Shown: in pieces, positions 21,190 through 30,249 of the stretch | Numbering within the stretch: the first letter of the stretch is position 1 | Layout: each line of letters opens with the position of its first letter | Origin: Lucinisca nassula | Taxonomy: Eukaryota; Mollusca; Bivalvia; Lucinida; Lucinidae | Length of the DNA stretch: 64,000 bases | NCBI GenBank assembly: GCA_963580285.1 | Contig: OY757026.1 | Span: 47,547,431 to 47,611,430 of the forward strand | Reading direction: 5' to 3' | Notes under the pieces: model-generated | Told to the model about the DNA's origin: nothing | What the model saw: the letters and a program-made list of their open reading frames with translations, nothing else | The model's database searches: none | Position numbers and translations under genes: made by a program

Positions 21190-21785
21190 TATGGAAGTCA
21201 GTTCGTACCCAAGTCATTTGGTACCTTTTTGGTCATTTCGTACCCGTTTTATTTTTCATTTTGGTCATTTCGTACCCAATTTGGTCACTTCGTACCCACT
21301 TTTATTTTTTTATGGGAATCGATTTTGGTCATTTCTTACCCAGTTCTTCAAAAATAGGTACGAATTGACTTTGGTGAGCTGAATTGTTTTAAAGCTGGTT
21401 TTACAAGTAACGGTTAACTTTGGTGCGTAATGGCTCTCATTTCTCAAATATGATAAAGAATGGTCATTGTCAGTAAAGACAGATGAACTGTTATTAGACC
21501 TGTCCAACCCTCAGTCGGTCCGTTCAAAACAACACAGTATGGACCAGGTACAATATTACCAAATGACTTGGGTACGACCTGACTATGCTAAAGTCATTTC
21601 GCAAACATTATGGTCAATTCATACCCGGGTACGAAATGACCAAAACGGTTACGAAATGACTTGGGTACGAAATGGTTGTTAGTGGCTACGAAATGACCAT
21701 AAAGCAGCAGGTACGAAATGACCAAAATGGTACGAAATAACTAGGGTACGAAATGGATTAGGTACGAAATGACCGGTTACCATGG
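21190..21785. repeat. Inverted clusters of GGTCATTTCGTACC motifs
   Basis: The left cluster (about 21192-21365) has GTCATTTCGTACCC-like motifs about six times in one orientation. The right cluster (about 21590-21777) has GGTACGAAATGACC-like motifs about nine times in the other. The roughly 225-bp middle has neither. The design resembles subterminal repeats of a non-autonomous DNA transposon, with transposase binding motifs clustered near both ends. The frames over it are chance translations. The right cluster stops about 45 bp short of the gypsy 5' LTR. Confidence 0.75.
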
Positions 21786-21826
21786 ACGACGTGTTCCAAT
21801 GGATACAAGAAAAATGTTTTAAACAA

Positions 21827-21999
21827 CGCCATACCATTGTCTGTGTATGTCATACTTGCAGTTACTGTTATAGATAAGGTTGGGTGGGAGTTACGTTGGA
21901 TGATTGATTTGGCGGTTTTGTGACCACGAACATTTTTCTGTGTTGATAAAATTGAAAACCACATTTATTTGTCAATTCTGTCCTACATTCTTACTGGCG
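21827..21999 (+). repeat. 5' LTR of the gypsy element (173 bp)
   Basis: Starts CGCCATACCATTG and ends TTACTGGCG. It matches the 3' LTR exactly except for a short patch near 21847-21856 where the 3' copy is 3 bp longer. The termini are CGCC/GGCG, not the usual TG/CA. Confidence 0.9.
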
Positions 22000-22013
22000 T
22001 GGTGGCAGCAGGT
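22000..22013 (+). promoter_or_regulatory. Putative primer binding site
   Basis: TGGTGGCAGCAGGT starts immediately after the LTR. A leading TGG matches the complement of a tRNA CCA end. The priming tRNA cannot be named from sequence alone. Confidence 0.6.
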
Positions 22014-22181
22014 TTCAACCTACTCCTTCATTACAAGAGATGCAGTTTTTGTGTTAATCTCACTCCAGAACTTCGACAGTTTACCGGTCTTGGTTTGGCG
22101 AGCGGTTCAAAAACAGAACTGTTTGTATACATGTGGTAACATTTCAGTAGTTAACAAAGTTACTAAATCAACACTCACAAA

Positions 22182-24140
22182 ATGGCTGTTCGTGCACCCA
22201 AACAATGGGCTCTGACCAAAAATGAAACTATAACGTCATTTGAGGCATGGAGACAGAACTTACAGTACACATTTTCTCTAGATCCAAATTTCGCCACATT
22301 CCTTATGGATAGCTCAACTTGGCTAAAGAAAACTTCTACTAATCCTCTTCGGGGCTTAACTGATGATACAGAAGCCGTCCCAGAAGCTTCAAGACGGACT
22401 GCAGCCCAGAAATTCACACATTTAGAGCTAATGCTTGGACAAATAGCAAATTATTGTCCCATTATATCTCGAAACACCATTGTAAAGAACTCAACATCTG
22501 TAACGCAAATCTGGCAGTCCATACGTCTACACTTCGGCTTTCAGTCCACAGGATCACACTTTCTGGACTTTAATAGCATCCACTTGGAACCAGGAGAACG
22601 TCCTGAGGATCTCTACCAGAGACTTATAAGTTTCGTGGAAGATAGCTTATTGAAATCTGATGGCTCGATCCGCCATCATGGCGAGGTTCCGGATACTGAT
22701 GAGGACTTATCTCCAACTCTGGAAAATTTCATTGTCCTCACGTGGTTAAGACTTATTCACCCTGATTTACCTACATTAGTAAAACAACGGTACGGTACAG
22801 AACTAAGGTCTCAGACGCTGTCATCAATTAAACCTGAAATATCACAGGCTTTGGATAGTCTACTTGAGGAAATTCATGCTTCAGCAGAGTCAAAAGTTTT
22901 AAGATCTGCTATTGGTGCATTCAAAGCTGAATCAACGCAAAAAACGAGGAGTCGCGCTGTGTGTCCTTTGTGCAAACAGGCTGGTCGTTCCTCTTTTCAG
23001 CATTTCTTAAGTAAGTGCAAGTACTTGCCTGAGACTGACAAAAAGTACTTAAATAAGATTCGACAAACAATGGAGTTCGCCGATGATAGTAGTGATAGCA
23101 GTGAGTCATTTCAGGTTGAGACTTTCGACGATTCCCAACCTCCAATCCATAATCTTCGAGTTATATCTACTTCACGTCGTGTTATTACAAAACAGTCCCC
23201 GCAGATAAAAGTATTCTATAAACATTATCCACTCCAGTTAATCTTAGACACTGGCGCAGAGGTTTCAATGATAAAGGCTTCTATAGCCAAACACATTGGT
23301 GCTACTATAACCAAAAGTAGTCAGAAAGCTTTACAAGCAGACGGAGTAACCCCTTTATCAATCGCTGGTGAAACATGTTTACTTTTGTCTCGTGACAACA
23401 TTGAGCTTAAACTCGAAGCTCTGGTGGTTAATGACCTTGACATTGACATTTTAGCTGGTATTCCATTCATGACTATCAATGACATTACATTACGCCCTTC
23501 AAAGCAACAGATTGTAGTCGGTGATTCTGCTGTGGTCTACTACGGCTCAACCCTAACCGACTCATCCTTGAATCGTATCCGTCGTACCCAAGCTGTTGTC
23601 CTGAGGTCTCCAAGCACGTCTGTTGTCTGGCCTGGGGATTATTATGAATTCAACATTCCTCAAGAGTTTGGACTTGAAAGAGATTGTACCATTTCCGTTG
23701 AGTCCCGTCTAGACACTACAAAGTATCCTAAAAGCTGGCCCCATCCTCAGTTGGTAGAAGTTATAGGTGGCACGGTCCGTATTTTAAATGACATGGAAGA
23801 GCCCCAAGTCGTTCACAAAAATGAACACTTTTGTCAAGTCCGTCAGACAACTGAGTCATGTCCTATCGCTACTGATAGTTGCCCTCCTGTATTTACTCTA
23901 CATGCCAAGCCATTAGCGTCATATCATTCGGATAAAGTTCAGCTAGATCCTGACAATATTTTATCTGATGGCATCCGATCTAAGTTCAGAACCTTACTAC
24001 ATGAGTATGATGAGGTGTTTGATCCCAAATTTAGTACATATAATGGCTTATTCGGTCATTTTGAAGCTGTCATTAATATGGGTCCTACTCAACCCCCACA
24101 GCGCAAAGGCAAGGTTCCCCAATATGCACGAGATAAGTAA
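22182..24140 (+). CDS. Gag-protease polyprotein of the gypsy element
   Basis: Encodes the structural Gag and the aspartic protease that would process it in the virus-like particle. 652 residues. The start is the first ATG after the leader (ATGGCTGTTCG). Gag occupies roughly residues 1-340. A zinc-finger-like motif CPLCKQAGRSSFQHFLSKC (about 261-279) has spacing C-x2-C-x9-H-x4-C, so it is not the classical CCHC knuckle (C-x2-C-x4-H-x4-C). The protease active site LDTGAEVSMI is at about 355-364. The frame ends in TAA at 24138-24140, between protease and RT. The RT reading resumes in the same frame at the next codon, so this is either a nonsense mutation or a readthrough site. Codons before the stop are conserved in style with the rest. 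Confidence 0.9.
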   Translation: MAVRAPKQWALTKNETITSFEAWRQNLQYTFSLDPNFATFLMDSSTWLKKTSTNPLRGLTDDTEAVPEASRRTAAQKFTHLELMLGQIANYCPIISRNTIVKNSTSVTQIWQSIRLHFGFQSTGSHFLDFNSIHLEPGERPEDLYQRLISFVEDSLLKSDGSIRHHGEVPDTDEDLSPTLENFIVLTWLRLIHPDLPTLVKQRYGTELRSQTLSSIKPEISQALDSLLEEIHASAESKVLRSAIGAFKAESTQKTRSRAVCPLCKQAGRSSFQHFLSKCKYLPETDKKYLNKIRQTMEFADDSSDSSESFQVETFDDSQPPIHNLRVISTSRRVITKQSPQIKVFYKHYPLQLILDTGAEVSMIKASIAKHIGATITKSSQKALQADGVTPLSIAGETCLLLSRDNIELKLEALVVNDLDIDILAGIPFMTINDITLRPSKQQIVVGDSAVVYYGSTLTDSSLNRIRRTQAVVLRSPSTSVVWPGDYYEFNIPQEFGLERDCTISVESRLDTTKYPKSWPHPQLVEVIGGTVRILNDMEEPQVVHKNEHFCQVRQTTESCPIATDSCPPVFTLHAKPLASYHSDKVQLDPDNILSDGIRSKFRTLLHEYDEVFDPKFSTYNGLFGHFEAVINMGPTQPPQRKGKVPQYARDK

Positions 24141-24688
24141 GTTGAGTTACAACAGAGATTTGATGATTTAGAGGCTCAAGGGGTTTTTAAGCGTCCGGAA
24201 GACGTTGGAGTTACAGCTGAGTACCTCAATCCATCATTCTTAGTAAAAAAGCCGTCAGGTGGTTACCGTCTTGTAACTGCATTCACCGATGTTGGCCGTT
24301 ACAGCAAGCCCCAACCCTCGTTAATGTCCGACGTCGATTCTACACTACGTACGATTGCAAAATGGAGATATATTATACACAGTGATCTGACTAGTGCTTT
24401 TTATCAGATTCCCCTTGCCAGGCAGTCAATGAAGTATTGTGGGGTCGCTACTCCTTTTCGCGGTGTCCGTGTATACACACGTTGCGCTATGGGCATGCCC
24501 GGCTCGGAGACTGCACTTGAGGAATTGATGTGCCGCGTATTAGGTGATCTTTTGCAGGATGGCATCGTTGCCAAACTAGCAGATGACTTGTATTGTGGTG
24601 GAAATACCCCTGAAGATCTCCTTCATAATTGGGAAAGGGTCCTTCAGGTTCTCCGTAGGGCAAACTTACGCCTAGCTGCTTCAAAAAA
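24141..24688 (+). pseudogene. Gypsy pol, reverse transcriptase part
   Basis: Would copy element RNA into DNA. In the same frame as gag-protease but separated from it by the TAA codon. Visible RT blocks: [16 protein letters not shown] (finger, about 24237-24284), [12 protein letters not shown] (motif A with catalytic Asp, about 24381-24416), MGMPGSE (motif B, about 24489-24509), and [10 protein letters not shown] (motif C, LADD at 24576-24587). The canonical motif is Y/F-x-DD; here the aromatic is Leu. Both catalytic aspartates are kept. Sense reading ends at an A6 run (24683-24688), after which the next domain lies in another frame. Confidence 0.88.
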
Positions 24689-27084
24689 CCATAATAAGTC
24701 CTCGTTCCACAACAATTCTAGGTTGGGTTTGGGACCAAGGCACGTTATCAGCAAGTCCTCATCGCATTGCTGTCCTTTCTAGTTGCCCTCCACCTGATAA
24801 CGTGCGCGGACTTCGCTCGTTCATTGGGGCATACAAAGTTCTTAGCCGAGTTTTGCCTAATTGCTCCCAAATCATATCTGATCTTGACAATGCTGTCGCA
24901 GGTAAAAAATCACAAGATCCCATTTCCTGGACAGACGAGTTATCGCACTGTTTTCAAAATGCCCAAAAGTCCCTATCAAAGCGCAGCAGCATTACCTTGC
25001 CTCACCCTGAGGACCAGTTATGGATCGTTACTGACGGTTCGGTTTCAAAGCGCGGATTAGGTGCTACGCTTTATATTTCACGCAACAACAAACTATTGCT
25101 TGCTGGATTTTTCAGTGCAAAGTTAAGGAAACACCAGATCACGTGGTTGCCATGTGAAATCGAGGCTTTATGCATTGCTGCTGCTGTGAAACACTTTAGC
25201 CCCTTCATCATCCAGTCAAAGCTCAGTACTTGTGTTCTAACTGATAGCAAACCTTGCGTCCAGGCTATTGATAAGTTAGCACGTGGTGAGTTTTCATCAA
25301 GTCCACGTGTCACATCTTTTTTATCCACTGTAAGTAGATATCAAGTAAGCGTACGTCACTTGAAGGGTTCTGCCAATGTCCCCTCAGATTTTGCCAGCCG
25401 CAATGCACCAGAGTGTATCGAACCACACTGTCAAATTTGCAACTTCATCATACAAACAGAAGATTCTGTTGTTCGTCCCATAACCTCAGAAAAGATGGCC
25501 GACAATAAGATACGTTTACCATTCACCACTCGTTCATCTTGGCTAGAGATACAGTCAGACTGTGCTGATCTTCGTCGCACTTGTGCCCACTTAAAGCAAG
25601 ATACCCGCCCCTCTAAAAAAATCACCAATGCTAAGGACGTAAAACGTTATCTTGCTGTAGCATCCATCGCTAAAGATGGACTCCTTGTTGTTCCTCGTAA
25701 CGACCCATTAGCAACCACAAAAGAACTTATAATAGTTCCCCGATCTGTGGTTCATGGCCTAGCTACTGCCCTTCATCTTAAGCTCGACCATCCTTCCAAA
25801 AGTCAGCTTCAATTAGTAATGAAGCGCCATTTCTATGCCCTTGATTTGACCAGCGCTATTCAACATGTCACTGATACGTGTCACGTTTGTTCCTCATTAC
25901 AGAAGTTTCCTGAGTCATTAGTAGCCCAGTCCACTGACGATCCACCTGAAGCTATCGGTATGTCCTTCGCAAGTGATGTACTGAAACAGAACCGTCAGTT
26001 AATTTTGGTTCTTAGAGAAACAGTTTCTTCCTATACTGTTGCTTGCCTTATAGATAATGAGAAACATGACACTCTTCGCGATGCGTTAGCTCGTTTATGT
26101 ATGGAACTTCACCCTTTAGATGCTCCAAATGCAGTTATAAGAGTAGACCCAGCTCCAGGATTTATTGCTTTAAAAGATGACTCTACCCTGAAGCAGCTCC
26201 ATATTTCACTCGAAATTGGCCGTGTAAAAAATGTTAATAAAAATCCCGTGGCAGAAAAGGCAGTTTCTGAATTGCAAGATGAGATGTTGCGTCAAAAACC
26301 TGGTGGAGGTCCCGTTTCCAATTTAGAGCTTGCTACAGCCGTCGCAAGATTAAACTCACGCATTAGATACTCGGGTTTATCTGCGCGTGAAATCTGGACC
26401 CAACGCAATCAATTCACCCACGAACAGCTTCCCATTTCAGACAGAGAAATAATTATTCAACAACATAAGAATCGCATTCAAAACCACCCATACAGCATGG
26501 CCTCCAAACATACTAGTCGCAAAATCTTACCAACTCAACCTATAGCCGTTGGTGATCTCGTCTATCTGTACTCTGATAAAGACAAGTCCCGCGCTCGCAA
26601 CCGTTATATAGTCGTTTCCCTTGATGTTGACTGGTGCTACGTCAAAAAATTTGTGGGCAATCAGCTTCGTGCTTCCTCTTACAAGGTAAAAATTTCAGAG
26701 TGTTATCTGGTAGCCAGTGAAAAGACCTGGTCACTCCCCATGAATTATCCTGATAATAGCGATTCTGAAGACGAGGTTGACGGAATTTTACCCTGCCCCA
26801 AACCCCCGGATCCGGCAGAGATACCATCTATACTTTCCCAGCCTGCAGACCTTCCTATCTCTGAAGGTCACGATACGTTCAGTGGTAGTATCTCAGACAA
26901 ATTATCAGAAAGTCCTATTTTAATGGGATCTCCACAGACTCATGATACCCCTCACGATCCTCTTGTGCCCCCTGTCCCTATGGCACATATTCCTAACACC
27001 CCTCAGAGCACACCCCCTAGTTCTAGACCACAGAGAATTACCCGCCGTCCTAAATATTTAGAGGATTATGTTGTAGATTATTAA
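24689..27084 (+). pseudogene. Gypsy pol, RNase H and integrase part
   Basis: About 795 codons in a frame shifted relative to RT. The RT connection contains RGLRSFIGAYKVLSRVLP. RNase H residues are in VTDGSVSKRG (about 25029), CEIEAL (about 25156) and LTDSKPCV (about 25240). A tether with GSANVPSDFASRN follows. The integrase has an HHCC-type zinc segment (LKLDHPSKSQ ... CHVCSS), a catalytic triad in FASDV, RVDPAPG and VAEKAV with 35 residues between the second Asp and Glu, and a GPY/F-like C-terminal fold (GDLVYLYSDK). The C-terminus is proline-rich and ends PRRPKYLEDY-like, without a chromodomain. No stop interrupts it. The ATG-less 5' edge shows it depended on upstream translation. Confidence 0.88.
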
Positions 27085-27272
27085 TGTCCTTGATGGTCAT
27101 GGTGGACTATTTAGACCAAAATTATGTGTGTTTAACTGACAGAGCTTCACAGAACTCGTAAAAGATTTTTTTCTCATTAGGACAGTGGGAGTATGTTGTC
27201 ATGTGATCATATGTATTTGATGTGTTTATCAGGTATTTCCAAAAGTATTAGTGCACTACAATTTTGCCCATC

Positions 27273-27294
27273 AAAGAAAAAGAAACTGAAGCAG
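27273..27294 (+). promoter_or_regulatory. Putative polypurine tract
   Basis: AAAGAAAAAGAAACTGAAG directly upstream of the 3' LTR, the usual place for the plus-strand primer of an LTR element. Confidence 0.65.
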
Positions 27295-27470
27295 CGCCAT
27301 ACCATTGTCTGTGTATTATCATTGTCTTGCAGTTACTGTTATAGATAAGGTTGGGTGGGAGTTACGTTGGATGATTGATTTGGCGGTTTTGTGACCACGA
27401 ACATTTTTCTGTGTTGATAAAATTGAAAACCACATTTATTTGTCAATTCTGTCCTACATTCTTACTGGCG
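27295..27470 (+). repeat. 3' LTR of the gypsy element (176 bp)
   Basis: CGCCATACC ... TTACTGGCG. From GCAGTTACTG onward (about 27325-27470) it is identical to the 5' LTR by eye. The few differences lie between 27315 and 27326. Confidence 0.9.
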
Positions 27471-28432
27471 CAATAAAAAAATAAGAAAAAGATGTTAAGG
27501 CGTTCATTGCCGAAGCACACGTTGACTTAATATTTCAATGTGCCTCTCCAATTTCGGGAAGTTCACAAATTCTCATCTGTTGATAAGGTAAATTATGGGA
27601 AAACTGTTTCCAGGATTGTGATTCGGAGAGACAAATTCAAGGTTTTCGTTACCAAATTTCGTTTCACGGTGACTACATCTCAGTAGCCGTAAAACGAAAT
27701 TTTGGAGCTTAAACCTACGATTTACCTTTTCAATACAGTTATATATACACATTCGTTTATTATTTATTTTTCTTTTATTATTTTTTATTTTATTTTTGCC
27801 TTACTTATTTATTTATGTTTTTGTCAATAACCTAACTTTTTTTAATGTCCCCTAACGAAAAGCGACGTTACGTAAATCGGGTACATCGGTACAGTTCTGG
27901 CGTTGTGACTTTGGGAAGGAAATACAACAATTGCATGTGCCATAAACTTTCCTGCGTCCAGCACACCAACTCTATTTTAAACAAGCATTAGCTTTCTATG
28001 TACATGTACAAACATATAGCAAGTTTTCAATATCATTTTACAGCTTCAGTGTCATAAACTTGCGTGCTTACAACCCGTTTCATGCTAAAACATTATAGAA
28101 CCTGAAAATAACTAACTTAATTGATATGCATTCTCTCTGAAACATTTATTACACGTTTAGGGACGATTAATTGCAGTAATTGATTTGTATCTTTTACATT
28201 CATAAAACTCACACGAGTTCTCATTTCATTTACGACATGAGAGAAATTTACTGTGAGCCAATGTGCGATAAAACCTGTATAAGACAACCTTGTGAAACCA
28301 ACGGAGACGGATCAGTCTTCCCTTTCTCACAGTCTGGTTCGAGTCTCCCTGTTTACATGAACCCGTCTTTAGCTTTTGGCTATCCATAGAGCGTTGCGCA
28401 ACATTTCTGGCCAGACTGGGCTGGTGCACATA
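27471..28432. other. AT-rich non-coding stretch with an imperfect hairpin
   Basis: 27652-27705 is an imperfect inverted repeat (CCAAATTTCGTTT...AAACGAAATTTTGG). 27750-27840 is very AT-rich. The 69-codon frame at 28180-28389 is not recognised. Confidence 0.55.
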
Positions 28433-28708
28433 TCACGAAAACACGGCTGGATAATTTTGACCCTTTAAAACCTCTTTTGTATGGTAAAAACTTTGGTTTA
28501 CAGAGGTATACATTATTTTTCTTAATTCTGTTCAATACATAAAGTGTGGTTACTCGTTAGAACCGCCTCGCCGATGCGGTTCTAACGAGTTCCCACAATC
28601 TATGTTTTGAGCAGAAATATGAAAAGTATCAGAATTTTTTACCCAGAATTTCCTTTTTTTCTTATAGTAAAATTTTCAGTATATTTGAATAGGCGTATTT
28701 TCGTACTG
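28433..28708. mobile_element. Hairpin MITE family A, divergent copy
   Basis: ATCACGAAAACACGGCTGG on the left, AGGCGTATTTTCGTACTG on the right. Central hairpin ACTCGTTAGAACCGCCTCG/CGGTTCTAACGAGTTCCC. The interior arms differ strongly from the 14-17 kb copies. Confidence 0.72.
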
Positions 28709-29072
28709 CAGACTTTATGTTCGGCGCAGTTCATTTTTTTTTTTAAGTTTTCATTTTAACACTTGTATGTGTCCAAATAACGCTAAAATTCCTATATTAA
28801 GACCGCGTTTAGAATTATTCAAAAAGTGGTCTTTGAGACTACTTTTGAACAATCCCAAAGGTGGTCTCTGAACAGTGGACCCTATATGCAGAAAACGTAA
28901 AGAAATAATAACTGCAACCTACTGATTTTTAATCAGAATTAGTCTTAATTTTAGATGGTCTTATTAATAGCGGAATTTTACTGTAATGGTAACTCAGTTG
29001 CCACCTGTTTGGGAAGGCTAGTCGCCTCTGATGTTATTGTTACATTGGGGTCTGATTCGAGCAGTTCCTACC
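28709..29072. other. Unassigned non-coding stretch
   Basis: A repeated AAGTGGTCTTTGAGACTA / AAGGTGGTCTCTGAACAG motif at about 28824 and 28859; no gene. Confidence 0.4.
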
Positions 29073-29392
29073 GGCCTCGGTAGCTCAGTTGTATGTGCGT
29101 CTGACTGGTGATCAGGAGGACGCGAGTTCGATGCCTGCCGGGGTCGGCAACATTTTTTCGTGGAGATCGATCATGAAATCTTTTCTACGGTCATTCTCTC
29201 CCTTCCACTGATTCAAGTAGGACAGTTGTCAGCTTCTGGCGAAAGAATGTGCACTGTACTGGTTAACCGCGTACGTATAAGCCTGCCCAGGCAAAGTGTG
29301 GATAGGTAAACTTATCGACTCAAAAATGACCTAAATAGAGATGACTGGGCCGTTAAACTCCAATACAATCAATCAATCAATCGATCAGTCTC
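29073..29392 (+). mobile_element. tRNA-headed SINE family C, best copy
   Basis: The 5' head is tRNA-like: GGCCTCGGTAGCTCAGTTGT (A box TAGCTCAGTTG) and GAGTTCGATGCC (B box). It keeps a stem-closing CCGGGG-type 3' half. The body follows (CATTCTCTCCCTTCCACTG, then AGAATGTGCACTGTACTGG, TAAGCCTGCCCAGGC) and then the tail GACTGGGCCGTTAAACTCC and an AATC repeat. Pol III transcription is expected from the internal boxes. The body and tail show it is a SINE, not a tRNA gene. Confidence 0.85.
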
Positions 29393-29880
29393 TTAAGTAT
29401 CTTTACTGTGTATGCTTTCATCCTGCAAAACCTTTAGTGTATGTAATGTACACCTGCAAGTAATGGCTAAATGTGACCGATCACAGTATCAGTAGAAAGA
29501 AAGAAAGTGTAGCAGTTCGGACACCACGATGTTCTTACTTTCTTACGTACAGCAGTCTCATTATCTGGATGAAGAAGAGAGCAGTTAGAGCCTGACTTGG
29601 GACCAACGGCGATAGATCAGGACACATCCATGAAAGACACTAGTCGCAGGTCATTTGTAAACATTGTCAGTTAAAGAAGTGTTTCTTTGACATGCTTCTT
29701 GTGTACCCTTAAGGCAGCTAATTTGATTTGGATCTGTTCATGAACAACCAGATTGAGACGGATGTTCGTACGACCCTGCAGATCCCAGCACATGACTGGC
29801 AGATGTAGATGACTTGGTTAACAGACAAATTTACTGTCCATGGGATCTGAACTCGAATATTCATGATAACAGAAAGTAGT
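29393..29880. other. Unassigned non-coding stretch
   Basis: No gene or repeat structure recognised beyond a short GAAA repeat near 29496. Confidence 0.4.
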
Positions 29881-30105
29881 GCAGCACTTTGGTGCAGTGG
29901 TAGCGCATCAGATTTGTGATCAAGAGGTTGCAGGTTCAAGCCTTACGCTGACGAAAGTGTTATGCCCTTCAGCAAGGCACTTCATCCACATTGCTTAAAA
30001 AAATAAAAAATAAGTACATGTACTGGTTACCACCCAGGAAATCCTGCTCGTAATGCTCAGATGTGAGCGAGTAGCAGTATAAATAGGAGAAAAGAAAGAA
30101 AAACA
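29881..30105 (+). mobile_element. tRNA-headed SINE family D
   Basis: Head GGTGCAGTGGTAGCGCATC (A box) and GCAGGTTCAAGCC (B box), then the body AAAGTGTTATGCCCTTCAGC, AAGGCACTTCATCCAC and an A-rich segment. Different body from family C. End position approximate. Confidence 0.7.
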
Positions 30106-30249
30106 AGTATTTGCGATTCAGATAAAGAGATAAGATGGAAAAATTGTGACAATATTTTTGACTATTTGAAAAAGATTTTATGGATAACCGTGAAATGCCA
30201 TGTTGTGATTGTTCCAACAAGCACCCACAACTTTTCCTTTTTAGCTCTA

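Larger units (their letters stand above)
21827..27470 (+). mobile_element. Ty3/gypsy LTR retrotransposon, nearly complete
   Basis: 5,644 bp bounded by direct repeats 21827-21999 and 27295-27470. Internal order is gag, protease, RT, RNase H, integrase, which is the Ty3/gypsy (Metaviridae) order. A primer-binding-site-like TGG begins directly after the 5' LTR and a purine tract precedes the 3' LTR. Pol is disabled by one in-frame stop and one frameshift. Flanks show at most a 3-bp shared CAA on each side, so the target duplication is doubtful. Non-functional as read unless the lesions are sequencing errors or recoding sites. Confidence 0.92.

Noticed and set aside
22175..23145. Minus-strand frames over the gypsy gag
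   Set aside because: Antisense shadows of an intact, domain-bearing plus-strand frame.
29073..29160. Possible functional tRNA gene
   Set aside because: A and B boxes are present, but the sequence continues into a conserved SINE body and tail found at other loci, and the cloverleaf stems are imperfect. The same applies to 34.3, 46.1 and 62.4 kb.
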